From Planctomycetota bacterium (lineage in GTDB: Bacteria; Planctomycetota; UBA1135; UBA2386): a stretch of 64,000 bases of DNA. Below the pieces are notes generated by a model that saw only the letters and a list, made by a program, of their open reading frames with translations, made no database searches and was not told the origin of the DNA. Below, one piece after another: positions 1 to 8,812 of the stretch; position 1 is the first letter of the stretch, and each line of letters starts with the position of its first letter. The stretch spans positions 434,001 to 498,000 of the forward strand of contig JADJPQ010000002.1 of assembly GCA_016713175.1 (NCBI GenBank), written 5' to 3'. Position numbers and translations under genes: made by a program.

Positions 1-642
1 GGTCGCCGCCGTCGCCAGCACCGCGATCCGAACGGCCGCCAGCGCTTCACCGCGCGACCACGATACGACCAGCAGCGTCGCCAGACCGGCGGGCAGCCGG
101 CCGCGCAGCTGCTCGAGTCCGCGATGCACCTGGCTCTTGACGGTTCCGACTGGTCGCCCGATCGCGTGCGCGATCTCGGTCGGCGTCATGCCATGCACCA
201 GATGCAGTGTCAGCACTTCGCGCGCCGCCGCCGGCATCGCGCGCAGCGCGCCCCGGATCGCCACGGCCGACTCGCTGAGTTCCGCGCGTTCCTGCGGATC
301 ACGCCCACCTTCACCCGAAGCCGCCATCGACTCGTCGACAATCGAGGCTTCGGCGCGCCACTGGCGCTGCGCGCGGCGCTGCGCATTCCGCGCCAGATTG
401 CCGAGGATGCCGACCAGCCACGGCTCGACCGGCCGGCGACTGTCCCAGGTCGCGGCCCGTGCGATGGCGGTGACGAACGTGTGCTGGACGAGATCCTCGG
501 CCTCGACGCCGCGTCGGGCCAGGTGCGCCGCGACGAGCAGCAGTTCCTGTGCGGTCAGATCGAACACCTGCCCCAGCGCGGCCACATCACCGTGGTCGCG
601 GTAGCGTCGGAAGGCATCGGTGGCGGCCGCTCGGATCCGCAT
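1..642 (-). CDS. ECF-type RNA polymerase sigma factor, C-terminus beyond window
   Basis: Reading leftward from ATG at 642 the frame stays open to the window edge (214 codons). The first ~75 residues look like sigma region 2 (AEDLVQHTFVTAIARAATWD, then PWLVGILGNLARN). Region 4 follows with a helix-turn-helix (GMTPTEIAHAIGRPVGTVKS) and ends RGLEQLRGRLP. The ORF does not stop there: it continues with hydrophobic, alanine-rich sequence, so the protein probably carries a membrane or regulatory C-terminal extension, as some planctomycete ECF factors do. GGAGAA six bases upstream supports the ATG. It is divergent from nothing in view; the downstream neighbour on the same strand lies outside the window. 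Target promoters are unknown. Confidence 0.85.
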   Translation of the reverse strand, partial: MRIRAAATDAFRRYRDHGDVAALGQVFDLTAQELLLVAAHLARRGVEAEDLVQHTFVTAIARAATWDSRRPVEPWLVGILGNLARNAQRRAQRQWRAEASIVDESMAASGEGGRDPQERAELSESAVAIRGALRAMPAAAREVLTLHLVHGMTPTEIAHAIGRPVGTVKSQVHRGLEQLRGRLPAGLATLLVVSWSRGEALAAVRIAVLATAAT

Positions 643-674
643 GCGTTCTCCGACTGGTTGCCCGCAGGCCCTCG

Positions 675-692
675 CCGGTTGCTCGAAACCGG
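675..692 (-). terminator. small hairpin just downstream of aas
   Basis: CCGGTT / AACCGG with a 6-base loop, 4 bases beyond the aas stop codon. There is no U-tract on the far side, so it is only a weak candidate terminator for the minus-strand aas transcript. Confidence 0.25.
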
Positions 693-696
693 AAAA

Positions 697-3600
697 CTAG
701 CCGTTTGCCGGGACCAGCGCGGCCTGCGCCTGCTGCTTGATCGCGCGCAGATCGAGCTTGCCGGTGCCGAGCATCGGCAGCGCCTCGACGGCAACGAACG
801 CATCGGCCCGCGGCACGAACAGATTCGGCAGACCGCTCTGCGCCAGTTTGCCGAGCACCTCGGGAATCCGCGCCAGGGGCAAGGTGTGCAGCACCGCCAG
901 CCGTTCGCCCTTGCGGTCATCGGGCACTGCGGTCACGGCGAACACCTGCGTCGACGCCCCGGCGGCTTCGTGCAACGCCTCTTCGACGCGCCCGTGCGGG
1001 ACCATCTCGCCACCGATCTTCGAGAACCGCGACAGCCGATCGGTGATCTGCAGGAAACCGTCCTCGTCGAGTCGCGCGATGTCGCCGGTCACGTACCAGC
1101 CATCACTCAAGGCCTTGGCGGTCAGATCCGGGCGCCCGAGGTAGCCGCGCATCACGTTGGGTCCACGCACCAGCAGCATGCCAGGAGTGTCCGGCGGCAG
1201 TTCGGCACCGGTGTCCGGATCGACGACGCGCAGCGCGATGCCGGGCAACGGCTGGCCGACGTGGCCGCGTTTGCTGCCCGCCTGGAAGAAGCCCGGGGCG
1301 CGGAAGTCGAGCGTGCTGACCGCGATCACCGGGGCGCACTCGGTGGCACCGTAGCCTTCCAGCGGTCGGATGCCGAAGCGCTCGACGAACGCCGTCGCCA
1401 ACCGTTCCGGTAGCTTCTCGGCGCCTGCCAGCACGATCCGCAGCGAGCCGAAGTCGGCGGGTTCGCAGCGCCGCAGATAGATCTGCAGGAACGTCGGTGT
1501 CGCCAGCAGCACGGTCACCTTGTGCTTGTGCACCAGTTCGCCGACGGCAACCGCGTCGAGCGGGTTGGGATGGAAGACGATGCCGAGTCCGTTCTGCAGC
1601 GCGACCCACAGCGACAGGTAACCGAACGAATGGAACAACGGCAGGATGCCGAGCAGCCGATCGCCCTGGCGCAGCGGGACGACCTGCGCCGTGCCCTCGG
1701 CGTTGCTGGTGATCTGCCAGTGGGTCAGTTCGACGCCCTTGGGTTCGCCGGTGCTGCCACTGCTGAAGATCACGGTGGCGACGTCGTCGATGGACAGGGT
1801 GCGCGGCGCACCGCAGGCGCGCGACAACCATCGGGCCGGGACGAACAGCGCCAACAACAGCGCGCGCAGCCGCGCACCGCGCGACAGCGCCGCCTTGATG
1901 TCCTCGAGGAACACCGGCTCGAGGTCAGGCGGCAGCTCGATGCGCGCTTTGTCGAGGAACGTCCGGCTGGTGACCACGCGCCGCAGCCCGGCCTGTCGCG
2001 CCGCCGAAGCCAGCCCGGCCGGTCCGGCGGTGTAGTTGAGGTGCACGATCGTCCGACCGGCCAGCGCCGCCGCCAGCGACACCAGCGCGCCACCGATGCT
2101 CGGCGGCAGCAGCGCCGCCCACCGTTCTTGCACCGCCAACGGCTCCCGCAGCGCCCGGGCGAAGGCGATCGCACCGACCAGTGCACGACCGCGGGTCACG
2201 GTCGTCCCGGACGCATCGGCGAACAGCCGCCGCCACGGCGCGCGGCGCGCCGCGCGGAGGAACGGCTGTTCCAGTCGTTCGGCATCGCCGCGGCGCTCGT
2301 CCCACGCCGTCGCCGCCAGCCCTTCGACGGCCCGCCGCACCTGTGCGACCGGCGTGGTCGCCGGCAACTGCGAACCGAACGCCAGCGTGACCGGATACGG
2401 CACGCGCCTGGGCAGCTTCCAGACGAACCGGCCATCGGCGCGCGAGAAGATGGACCCCCACAGGCGATCGAGCCAGACCGGCACGATCGGGCACGAGCGA
2501 CCCCTGACGATCCGTTCGAGGCCGCGCCGGAACGGCAACAGCGCGCCGGTGCGCGAGATCTGGCCCTCGGCGAAGATGCAGACCAGTTCGCCGCGGTCCA
2601 ACCACTCGCCAGCATCGCGCAACGCCCGCAGGATCACGCGTGGCCCGCCCTTGGCCGCGATCGGGATCGCCCCGAGCGCGCGCGCGAACGGTCTGACCAG
2701 CCGCTGGTCGTACCACTCCTGGTCGACGACGAAGCGGATCGGCCGATCGACCGCGGCGATCAGCAGCAGCCCGTCGACGAACGACACATGGTTGGGCACC
2801 AGCAGCGCGCCGCCGCTCGCCGGCACGTTGGCGCGTCCGACCACCCGCAACCGGTAGATGGTTCGCGTCAACACCATCAACGCCGCGCGCAAGGCGGCCG
2901 TCGGCAGGAGCCACAGGGCCCAGGCGGTGGCCAGCATGGTCAGCACCGCCGCGGCGACCAGTACGCCGGCGGTCGACAGCCAGCCGGACAGTTGCTGCGT
3001 GATCAGCGAACCGAGCAACGCGCCGGCGAAGCTGCCGACGTTGGCGATCGCGATCACCGCACCGCGCGCATGCACCGGCGCGCGCCATTGCAACACGGCA
3101 TCGAGCGGCACCGCGACGAAGCCGCTGCCAATGCCGAGCAGCGCCATCAACGCCAGCGTGCCGTACAGCCCGGGAGCAAGCAGACCGAGCAGCAACGTGC
3201 CCGCCGACAGGGTCAAAGCACCCAGCGGCACCAGGCCGATCTCCACTTCGCCACGCGACAGCCGCCCGGCCAGCACGCTGCCCAGGCCCACACCGAGACC
3301 GAACGCCGCCATCGGCACCCCGGCCATCGTGTCGGACAACAGCAGGTCCGCCTTGGCATAGACCAGCATGTTCTGCCCGAGCAGGCTCGCCAGGCCCCAG
3401 AACACCGTCAGCCCCGCGACCGACAGCCACAGCACACGATCGCCGCGCACCGCCCGCCAGCCAGCGCGCACCGACGAGCCGACCGGACGAGTGACCACCG
3501 GCAACGCCGGAATCCGCAACGACGCGACGAAGCCGATCGCAGCAAGAACCGCCAGGATCGCAGCCATCACCCAGGGCGCCGGCGCGTTCTCCAGCAGCAT

Positions 3601-4101
3601 GCCCCCGAGCGCGGTGCCGAACACGATCGCGACGAACGTCGCCGCCTCGAGTGCACCGTTGGCACGGCTCAGCGCCGCGTGCGGCACCAGGTCCGGCAGG
3701 ATCCCGTACTTGGCCGGCCCGAACAGCGCACTCTGCAGCCCCATGCCGGCCAACAGCACCAGCACCCACGGCCCGCCGCCCGGCGTCAGCGCCAGCGCGG
3801 CGACGGCGCCGAGCATCAGCAGCAGTTCGAGCCCCTTCAGCGCGATCAGCACCCGCCGCCGATCGCAGCGATCCGCCAGCCAGCCGCCAGGCAACGAACA
3901 CAGCACCAGCGGCAGCATGAACGCCACCATCGCCTGCGTCGCTGCGGCCTGCGCCTCCGGGCCGCCGGCGGGCAGGCCGGCCATCGCCAGCAGGGTCACG
4001 CACAGCTTCCAGGCGTTGTCGTTGAACGCACCCAGGAACTGCGCGACCAGCAGTCCGGACAGCGGCCGGCGCAAGGACGGTTCGGGGGACATCGAGTTCA
4101 T
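697..4101 (-). CDS. aas: lysophospholipid transporter / acyltransferase / acyl-ACP synthetase fusion (LplT-Aas)
   Basis: About 1134 residues, matching the summed length of E. coli LplT (about 400) and Aas (about 720). Residues ~10-405 form a 12-TM-like major facilitator domain (GAFNDNAWK near the start, PGGWLADRCDRR loop). Residues ~425-590 are a PlsC acyltransferase with the NHVSFVD box (NHX4D) and FAEGQISRTG. From ~615 there is an AMP-binding domain with the P-loop FSSGSTGEPKG, YGATECAP and the YVTGD...RLSRFSKIGGE hinge. The expected role is to flip lysophospholipids inward and re-acylate them from acyl-ACP made in situ. The frame also opens at a TTG at 4110; ATG 4101 (or 4092) is preferred. 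It is divergent from a LysR gene with a palindrome in between, suggesting that regulator controls it. Confidence 0.9.
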   Translation of the reverse strand: MNSMSPEPSLRRPLSGLLVAQFLGAFNDNAWKLCVTLLAMAGLPAGGPEAQAAATQAMVAFMLPLVLCSLPGGWLADRCDRRRVLIALKGLELLLMLGAVAALALTPGGGPWVLVLLAGMGLQSALFGPAKYGILPDLVPHAALSRANGALEAATFVAIVFGTALGGMLLENAPAPWVMAAILAVLAAIGFVASLRIPALPVVTRPVGSSVRAGWRAVRGDRVLWLSVAGLTVFWGLASLLGQNMLVYAKADLLLSDTMAGVPMAAFGLGVGLGSVLAGRLSRGEVEIGLVPLGALTLSAGTLLLGLLAPGLYGTLALMALLGIGSGFVAVPLDAVLQWRAPVHARGAVIAIANVGSFAGALLGSLITQQLSGWLSTAGVLVAAAVLTMLATAWALWLLPTAALRAALMVLTRTIYRLRVVGRANVPASGGALLVPNHVSFVDGLLLIAAVDRPIRFVVDQEWYDQRLVRPFARALGAIPIAAKGGPRVILRALRDAGEWLDRGELVCIFAEGQISRTGALLPFRRGLERIVRGRSCPIVPVWLDRLWGSIFSRADGRFVWKLPRRVPYPVTLAFGSQLPATTPVAQVRRAVEGLAATAWDERRGDAERLEQPFLRAARRAPWRRLFADASGTTVTRGRALVGAIAFARALREPLAVQERWAALLPPSIGGALVSLAAALAGRTIVHLNYTAGPAGLASAARQAGLRRVVTSRTFLDKARIELPPDLEPVFLEDIKAALSRGARLRALLLALFVPARWLSRACGAPRTLSIDDVATVIFSSGSTGEPKGVELTHWQITSNAEGTAQVVPLRQGDRLLGILPLFHSFGYLSLWVALQNGLGIVFHPNPLDAVAVGELVHKHKVTVLLATPTFLQIYLRRCEPADFGSLRIVLAGAEKLPERLATAFVERFGIRPLEGYGATECAPVIAVSTLDFRAPGFFQAGSKRGHVGQPLPGIALRVVDPDTGAELPPDTPGMLLVRGPNVMRGYLGRPDLTAKALSDGWYVTGDIARLDEDGFLQITDRLSRFSKIGGEMVPHGRVEEALHEAAGASTQVFAVTAVPDDRKGERLAVLHTLPLARIPEVLGKLAQSGLPNLFVPRADAFVAVEALPMLGTGKLDLRAIKQQAQAALVPANG

Positions 4102-4146
4102 TTCGACCAAAGGGTAGCCAGCGCCGCACCAGCCGGCCGTGGATTC

Positions 4147-4163
4147 ATCGATCCGGAATCGAT
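4147..4163. promoter_or_regulatory. candidate LysR-type operator between aas and lysR
   Basis: ATCGAT-N5-ATCGAT inverted repeat in the 74-bp divergent gap. LysR regulators commonly bind T-N11-A type dyads in such gaps. It starts 46 bases from the aas ATG and ends 12 bases before the lysR ATG, so binding could repress lysR itself. Confidence 0.45.
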
Positions 4164-4175
4164 AAGCAGCGCTAC

Positions 4176-5078
4176 ATGATTTCCATCGCCCGCCTGGAGG
4201 GTTTCTACTGGGTCGCGACCACCGGCGGCTATGCCCGCGCCGCCCGTGCGTTTCCGTGGCCGATCACGCAGCCGGCCGTCCATCAGCAGGTCAAGAAGCT
4301 CGAACGCGACGTCGGCACGCCGTTGTTCCTGCGCGTCGGCAAGGACCGCGTGGTGCCCACCGCCGCCGGTCGCCATCTGTTCGCGCTGGTCGAACCCATG
4401 TTCGCCGGGCTGCCGGCGACGCTGACCCGGATCCGCCAGGGTTCGTTCGGCGGACCGCTCCGGTTGTGTGTCGACCCACTGGTGCTACGTCATCTGTTGC
4501 CACCGTGGCTGTCCCGGTTGCGCCAGGCGCACCCGGAGATCGCCCCCGAACTGAACGAACTCGAGGTCGCCAGCACGCGGCGTCTGCAGGACGGCGAGTT
4601 CGACGCGGTGCTCGGTTGGTTGCCCGAACCCGGCGCCGGTGTCGTCGCCGAGAAGATCGCCGAGGTGTTCCCTGTGGTCGTGCTGCCCACGGCTGCGGTC
4701 AAGGGTCGCCGCCGCCGGCTGCAAATCGCGCACCTGCGCGAACTGCCGTTTCTCGGCTATCCGGAGGAGGCCCCGGCCGGCCGCTTGCAGCGCCGGGCGT
4801 TGCAGGAACGAAGGCTCGACAGCAACCTCGGCATGGTGGCAGGCAGCGCCGAGACCATCCTGGCCCTGGTCGGCGAGGGCCTCGGCTGGTCGGTCATTCC
4901 GTGGCTGTCGGCGGCCGGACCGCGCCACCCGGGCGTGTTCGTCTGGCCGCTGCGGCGCGGCCGCGCGAGCTTCCCGATCAGCCTGGCCTGGCGGCAGCGC
5001 GACACCAGCCCGCTGCTGCTGGCCCTGCGGGCCCACGCGCCGGGCCGACCAGGCCGCGCTGCGGCGGCGACTACTTGA
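4176..5078 (+). CDS. LysR-family transcriptional regulator
   Basis: 300 residues, the usual LTTR length. The N-terminal winged helix-turn-helix spans ~1-65 (LEGFYWVATTGGYARAARAF, then ITQPAVHQQVKKLERDVGTPLFLR and VPTAAGRHL). The effector domain spans ~90-290. It lacks the typical dense charged start of many LTTRs but the helix-turn-helix is unmistakable. It is transcribed divergently from aas with a palindrome in the shared gap, so aas is the likely target; the ligand cannot be inferred. The last 8 bases overlap the stop region of the convergent FKBP gene. Confidence 0.9.
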   Translation: MISIARLEGFYWVATTGGYARAARAFPWPITQPAVHQQVKKLERDVGTPLFLRVGKDRVVPTAAGRHLFALVEPMFAGLPATLTRIRQGSFGGPLRLCVDPLVLRHLLPPWLSRLRQAHPEIAPELNELEVASTRRLQDGEFDAVLGWLPEPGAGVVAEKIAEVFPVVVLPTAAVKGRRRRLQIAHLRELPFLGYPEEAPAGRLQRRALQERRLDSNLGMVAGSAETILALVGEGLGWSVIPWLSAAGPRHPGVFVWPLRRGRASFPISLAWRQRDTSPLLLALRAHAPGRPGRAAAATT

Positions 5079-6231
5079 CCTTGACCAGTTCGACCAGGAA
5101 CACCAGCGTCGCGTTCGGCGGGATCGACGGCCGGCCGGCAGCGCCGTAGGCCAGCTCGCTCGGGATCGTGAACTGATAGATGCCGCCCTCCTTCATCAAT
5201 TGCAGCCCTTCGGTCCAGCCCTTGATGACGCCGTTCAGCGGGAACTCGGAGGGCTCGCCGCGGCGGTGGGAACTGTCGAACACGGTGCCATCGGTCAGCC
5301 AGCCGGTGTAGTGCGCGAGCACGCGATCGGTCGCTTTCGGCGACTTGCCGGTGCCTTGCTTCCGCACTTCGTACTGCAAGCCGGACTGCGTCGTCACGAC
5401 CTTCGCCGGATCGCTGGGCGTGAACTTCGGCACCGAATTGACGGCGAGCAATTCGATCTCCCAAACGCTGTCCGACTTCTCCGGCAGGTTCGCCAGCGCC
5501 TGGTCGTTGACCAGCTTGGCCGGGACCTCGCAACGGATCACGTCACCGACCTTCATCAGCGCCGCCAGTTCCTTCAGGAACGGGAACGGCAGAGCATTGC
5601 AGGCGCCGCCGATCTTCTCGCCGCGCTGTTCGCTGCAGACGCTCAGATCACCTGCCGTGCTGAACAAGGCGAACCGGAACGACACCGTGTCTTCGGGCCC
5701 GGCCATCGACCCATCGCCGTTCTTCAGGTACTCCCACTTCAGCCCCGACTCGTTGGTCTTCTGCTTCTCGGCATTGGCCGGCTTGAACTTCGGCATCGCC
5801 TCGACCTTCAGCAGCTCGACCTCGAACACCAGCGTGCTGTTCGGCGGGATCTCGCCCATGTCCTGGTCCTTGTAGCCCAGCGCCGGCGGGATGATGAACT
5901 TGAAGTGTGCGCCGGGCGTCATCAGCTGCACGCCCTCGGTCCACCCGGGGATCACGCCGTTCAACGGAAACTTGATCGGCTCACCGCGATCGCGCGAGCT
6001 GTCGAACTTCTTGCCGTTGGTCAGCCAGCCGGTGTAGTGCACCTCGACGACGTCGGCGGCGGTCGGCGCGCCGGTCGCGGCGCCCTTCTTCAGCACGCCA
6101 TACTGCAGGCCGGAGGCGGTCGTCTTCATGTCCGCACACTCGGGAATGCCGGTCGGCTTGGGCGGATCCTGGGCCAACACGGCCGTTGCCAACGCGGCGA
6201 CGACGCAGAGAACATGGGGAAGTCGGTTCAT
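5071..6231 (-). CDS. exported FKBP-type peptidyl-prolyl isomerase with three FKBP modules
   Basis: 386 residues from the ATG at 6231; the frame stays open upstream but this start gives a clean signal peptide (MNRLPHVLCVVAALATAVLA, cut near AQD). Residues ~40-143 and ~282-386 are full FKBP domains (VHYTGWLTNGKKFDSS...GVIPGWTEG...ALGY; AHYTGWLTDGTVFDSS...GVIKGWTEG...AYG). Residues ~162-263 align as a third FKBP fold in which the YTGWL, FDSS and GW motifs are gone, so it is probably inactive and structural or substrate-binding. Each module starts with a similar SGLxYxVxK strand. The likely role is proline isomerisation or chaperoning of exported proteins. It lies 85 bases after cheR and may be an independent unit. 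Confidence 0.88.
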   Translation of the reverse strand: MNRLPHVLCVVAALATAVLAQDPPKPTGIPECADMKTTASGLQYGVLKKGAATGAPTAADVVEVHYTGWLTNGKKFDSSRDRGEPIKFPLNGVIPGWTEGVQLMTPGAHFKFIIPPALGYKDQDMGEIPPNSTLVFEVELLKVEAMPKFKPANAEKQKTNESGLKWEYLKNGDGSMAGPEDTVSFRFALFSTAGDLSVCSEQRGEKIGGACNALPFPFLKELAALMKVGDVIRCEVPAKLVNDQALANLPEKSDSVWEIELLAVNSVPKFTPSDPAKVVTTQSGLQYEVRKQGTGKSPKATDRVLAHYTGWLTDGTVFDSSHRRGEPSEFPLNGVIKGWTEGLQLMKEGGIYQFTIPSELAYGAAGRPSIPPNATLVFLVELVKVK

Positions 6232-6315
6232 GAGCGGAAGCAGGAAACTAGGGGACGCGATCCGATCCGCCCATAGCGCGATCGGAAATGCCATGTGCCG
6301 GACCGGCACCGCCAG

Positions 6316-7170
6316 TCAACGGCGGACCGGCATCGGCAAGGGCAGGTTCGGCTGATAGACGGTGGCCCGGCAATGTGCCTGCGGCACCCATTCCGGCCCG
6401 AGGTCGACCAGGTTCTCCGTCGCGCCGACGAACAGCCAACCGTGCGGCAGCAGCGTCGAACGGACGCGCCGCATGATGTCGGCGCGCGCCGGCTTGTCGA
6501 AGTAGATCAGCACGTTGCGGATCCAGACGATGTCGAACGGGCCGAGCGTCGACATCGGGTCCATCAGGTTGAACTGCCGGAACTGGCACAGCCGGCGGAC
6601 CTGGTCCTTGACGCGCCAGCCGCCAGCAGTCCTCTCCATGTACTTCTGGATCGACTGCGGTCGCGCCGTGCGCGCGACCTCGTGCTCGGCATAGACCGCC
6701 TTCTCGGCCGTCGCGATCGACGCCTTGCTGATGTCGGTGCCGAGGATCTGGATGTCCCAGCCGGCGATGTCCGGGATGATGTCACACAGCACCATGCCGA
6801 TGCTGTACGACTCCTGGCCGGTGCTGGCCGCGGCCGACCAGATGCGCAGCTTCTTCGGCGTGCCGGCCCGCGCCCGCGCATCGAGGCTCTCGGGCCCGAC
6901 CTTGAACTGCAACGCCTCGAACGGCGCGGCGTCGCGGAACCAGCTGGTCTCGTGCGTGGTGATCGCGTCGACGACCTCCTGCGTCAACTTGCTGTCGCCG
7001 CCGTAGCGCAGCTTGAAGTACAGCTCGTTGAAGTTGCCGCAACCAAAGCGCTCGGCCAGCGGTCCGAGCCGGTTCTCGATCAGGTAGCCCTTGCTGTCGT
7101 CGAGGGCCACTCCGCACAGCTGCTGCACTGCCTGCTGCAGGAGCGGCAATTCGCCGGGTCTCAGTTGCAT
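6316..7170 (-). CDS. cheR: chemotaxis protein methyltransferase CheR
   Basis: 284 residues from ATG 7170 (MQLRPGELPLLQQ), close to the family length. The N-terminal helical domain is followed by the SAM-binding fold with IWSAAASTGQESYSIGM (motif I), GTDISKASIATAEKA and the NVLIYFDKPA motif, ending in GWLFVGATENL. It methylates receptor glutamates. It is the last gene of the minus-strand chemotaxis operon and its start overlaps the cheB stop by 10 bases, arguing for translational coupling. The frame extends further upstream but that part lies inside cheB and is non-homologous. Confidence 0.95.
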   Translation of the reverse strand: MQLRPGELPLLQQAVQQLCGVALDDSKGYLIENRLGPLAERFGCGNFNELYFKLRYGGDSKLTQEVVDAITTHETSWFRDAAPFEALQFKVGPESLDARARAGTPKKLRIWSAAASTGQESYSIGMVLCDIIPDIAGWDIQILGTDISKASIATAEKAVYAEHEVARTARPQSIQKYMERTAGGWRVKDQVRRLCQFRQFNLMDPMSTLGPFDIVWIRNVLIYFDKPARADIMRRVRSTLLPHGWLFVGATENLVDLGPEWVPQAHCRATVYQPNLPLPMPVRR

Positions 7171-8342
7171 CGCAGGCCTCCAGTGGCAGCCTCGCACAGG
7201 CGCGTGGCCAGGTCCGGCAACGGCGCCACCACATCGGCGATCCCGGATTCGACCGGGCCGCGCGGCATGCCGAACACGGTGCAGCTGGCTTCGTCCTGGG
7301 CGATGATCGTCGCGCCAGCCGCATGCAGCTGCTTGCAACCGGCGAACCCATCCTCGCCCATGCCGGTCATGATCATCGCGATCGTGTTGGCGCCGTAGAC
7401 CTGACCAAGGGAACGGAACAGCACGTCGACCGCGGGTCGACACGAGTTCTCCGGCGCCTCATCGGTCAGGCGGATCACCACGCCTTCGTCGGCGCGCATG
7501 ACCTTCATGTGGCGACCACCCGGCGCGATCAGCACCGTCCGCGGCACCACCAGTTCGCCGGCCCGCGCTTCGCGCACCGGCAATCTGCAGACCCGGCCAA
7601 GCGACTCGGCCAGCGACGCAGTGAAGTGCGCCGGCATGTGCTGCACGATCAGGATCGGCAACGGGAAATCGGCCGGCAGCATCGGCAGCAACACCGCCAA
7701 CGCCTTCGGGCCGCCGGTGGAGATGCCGATGCCGACGACCTCGGCGCCGCGGCGCGGCCGTCGTGCCGCCACGGGTGCAGGCGTCGCGGGTGCGGGGATC
7801 GGCGGTCGCGCGGCTGACCGCGCCGGCTCGGCCGGCGGTCGCGCCGGCGGCGCGGCAACCACCGGCGGTGGTGCCGGCCGCGGCGTGGCCGCGGCCGGCG
7901 CTGCGGGTGCGGCGTCCCGTTCGGCCTTGCCCAGCACCAGCACCCGCGACGTCAGCTCCCGGGCCATCGCCGCCGCACTCTCAGGCGAACCGCCGGCGCA
8001 ACCGCGTGCCAGTTGGTCCTTGAAGCCGAGTTCGCCGGCCCGCTGCAGGGCCTGCGGCAGCGTGCAGCCCTCACCCACCATCAACAAGACCACGCCGGGA
8101 ACGGCGTGCTGCTTCATCTGCTCGAGCAGCTGCAGGCCATCGACCTCGGCGTTGACCATGTCGACGGTGATCACGTCCGGGCGATACGACTCGGCCTTGG
8201 GCAACGCGGTGCGGGCATTGATCGCCGTGGCCACGACCTCGATGCGCGCGTGTTCGGCCAACGCGCGGGCGAACGCCTGGCGGTAGACGGCATCACCGTC
8301 CACGACCATGACCCGCACCCGACGTCCGTCGCCGTTGGTCAC
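7161..8342 (-). CDS. cheB: chemotaxis protein-glutamate methylesterase CheB
   Basis: 393 residues. A receiver domain (~8-125) is joined by a Pro/Ala-rich linker (~145-195) to the methylesterase domain with the catalytic Ser in GISTGGPKAL, His in VQHMPAHFT and Asp in MTGMGEDG. The receiver keeps the phospho-acceptor Asp (ITVDMVNAEVDG) but the acidic pocket reads VDGDAVYR rather than DDS, the Thr/Ser switch position reads MVGEG, and the C-terminal KP is not seen, so phospho-control may be altered. The start overlaps the cheW stop by 4 bases. Adaptation role: demethylates and deamidates the two receptors encoded upstream. Confidence 0.95.
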   Translation of the reverse strand: MTNGDGRRVRVMVVDGDAVYRQAFARALAEHARIEVVATAINARTALPKAESYRPDVITVDMVNAEVDGLQLLEQMKQHAVPGVVLLMVGEGCTLPQALQRAGELGFKDQLARGCAGGSPESAAAMARELTSRVLVLGKAERDAAPAAPAAATPRPAPPPVVAAPPARPPAEPARSAARPPIPAPATPAPVAARRPRRGAEVVGIGISTGGPKALAVLLPMLPADFPLPILIVQHMPAHFTASLAESLGRVCRLPVREARAGELVVPRTVLIAPGGRHMKVMRADEGVVIRLTDEAPENSCRPAVDVLFRSLGQVYGANTIAMIMTGMGEDGFAGCKQLHAAGATIIAQDEASCTVFGMPRGPVESGIADVVAPLPDLATRLCEAATGGLRCN

Positions 8343-8812
8343 CGTGCCTCGCTCCTGCCAGCTTGCGCCAGCCGCTCATCACCGACCGCCACGACGGTGT
8401 CGACATCGAGGATCAGCATCAGCTCGGTCTCGAGCTGGACCAGACCGCGGAACCAGCGACCGTGCTGACGCTCGACGTGCGCGGGCAATGGTTCGATGCG
8501 GCGATCGCGACAATCGACGACATCGCCGACGGCGCCGACGACCAGGCCGATGCGTTCCTCGCCGAAGTCGATGATGACATTGCGGGCGGCTTCGCCGCCG
8601 ACCGTCTGGCCGCCATCGAGGATCCGCGCCAGGTCCAGCACCGTCACCAGCGAGCCCCGCAGGTTGATGACGCCGCGCACCTCCGGTGCCGCACGCGGCA
8701 CGAACGTGGCGTCGACCAGCCGGTTGATCTCCTGCACCCGGTCGATCTCGATGCCGAGCAGCAGCTGCCCGACCCGGCAGGAGACGAACATGCCCTGTCC
8801 GCGACGCGTCAT
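8339..8812 (-). CDS. cheW: chemotaxis coupling protein CheW
   Basis: 157 residues, standard CheW length. Recognisable are the strand pattern FVSCRVGQLLLGIEIDRVQEINR, then VPRAAPEVRGVINLRGSLVTVLDL and GLVVGAVGDVV. It couples receptors to CheA. ATGA-type 4-base overlaps with cheA upstream and cheB downstream show it sits in one translationally coupled operon. Confidence 0.95.
   Translation of the reverse strand: MTRRGQGMFVSCRVGQLLLGIEIDRVQEINRLVDATFVPRAAPEVRGVINLRGSLVTVLDLARILDGGQTVGGEAARNVIIDFGEERIGLVVGAVGDVVDCRDRRIEPLPAHVERQHGRWFRGLVQLETELMLILDVDTVVAVGDERLAQAGRSEAR

Noticed and set aside
1522..4179. Long plus-strand open frame antisense to aas
   Set aside because: Arg/Gln/His-rich, no homology, and fully covered by the clearly conserved minus-strand gene; a typical high-GC shadow frame.
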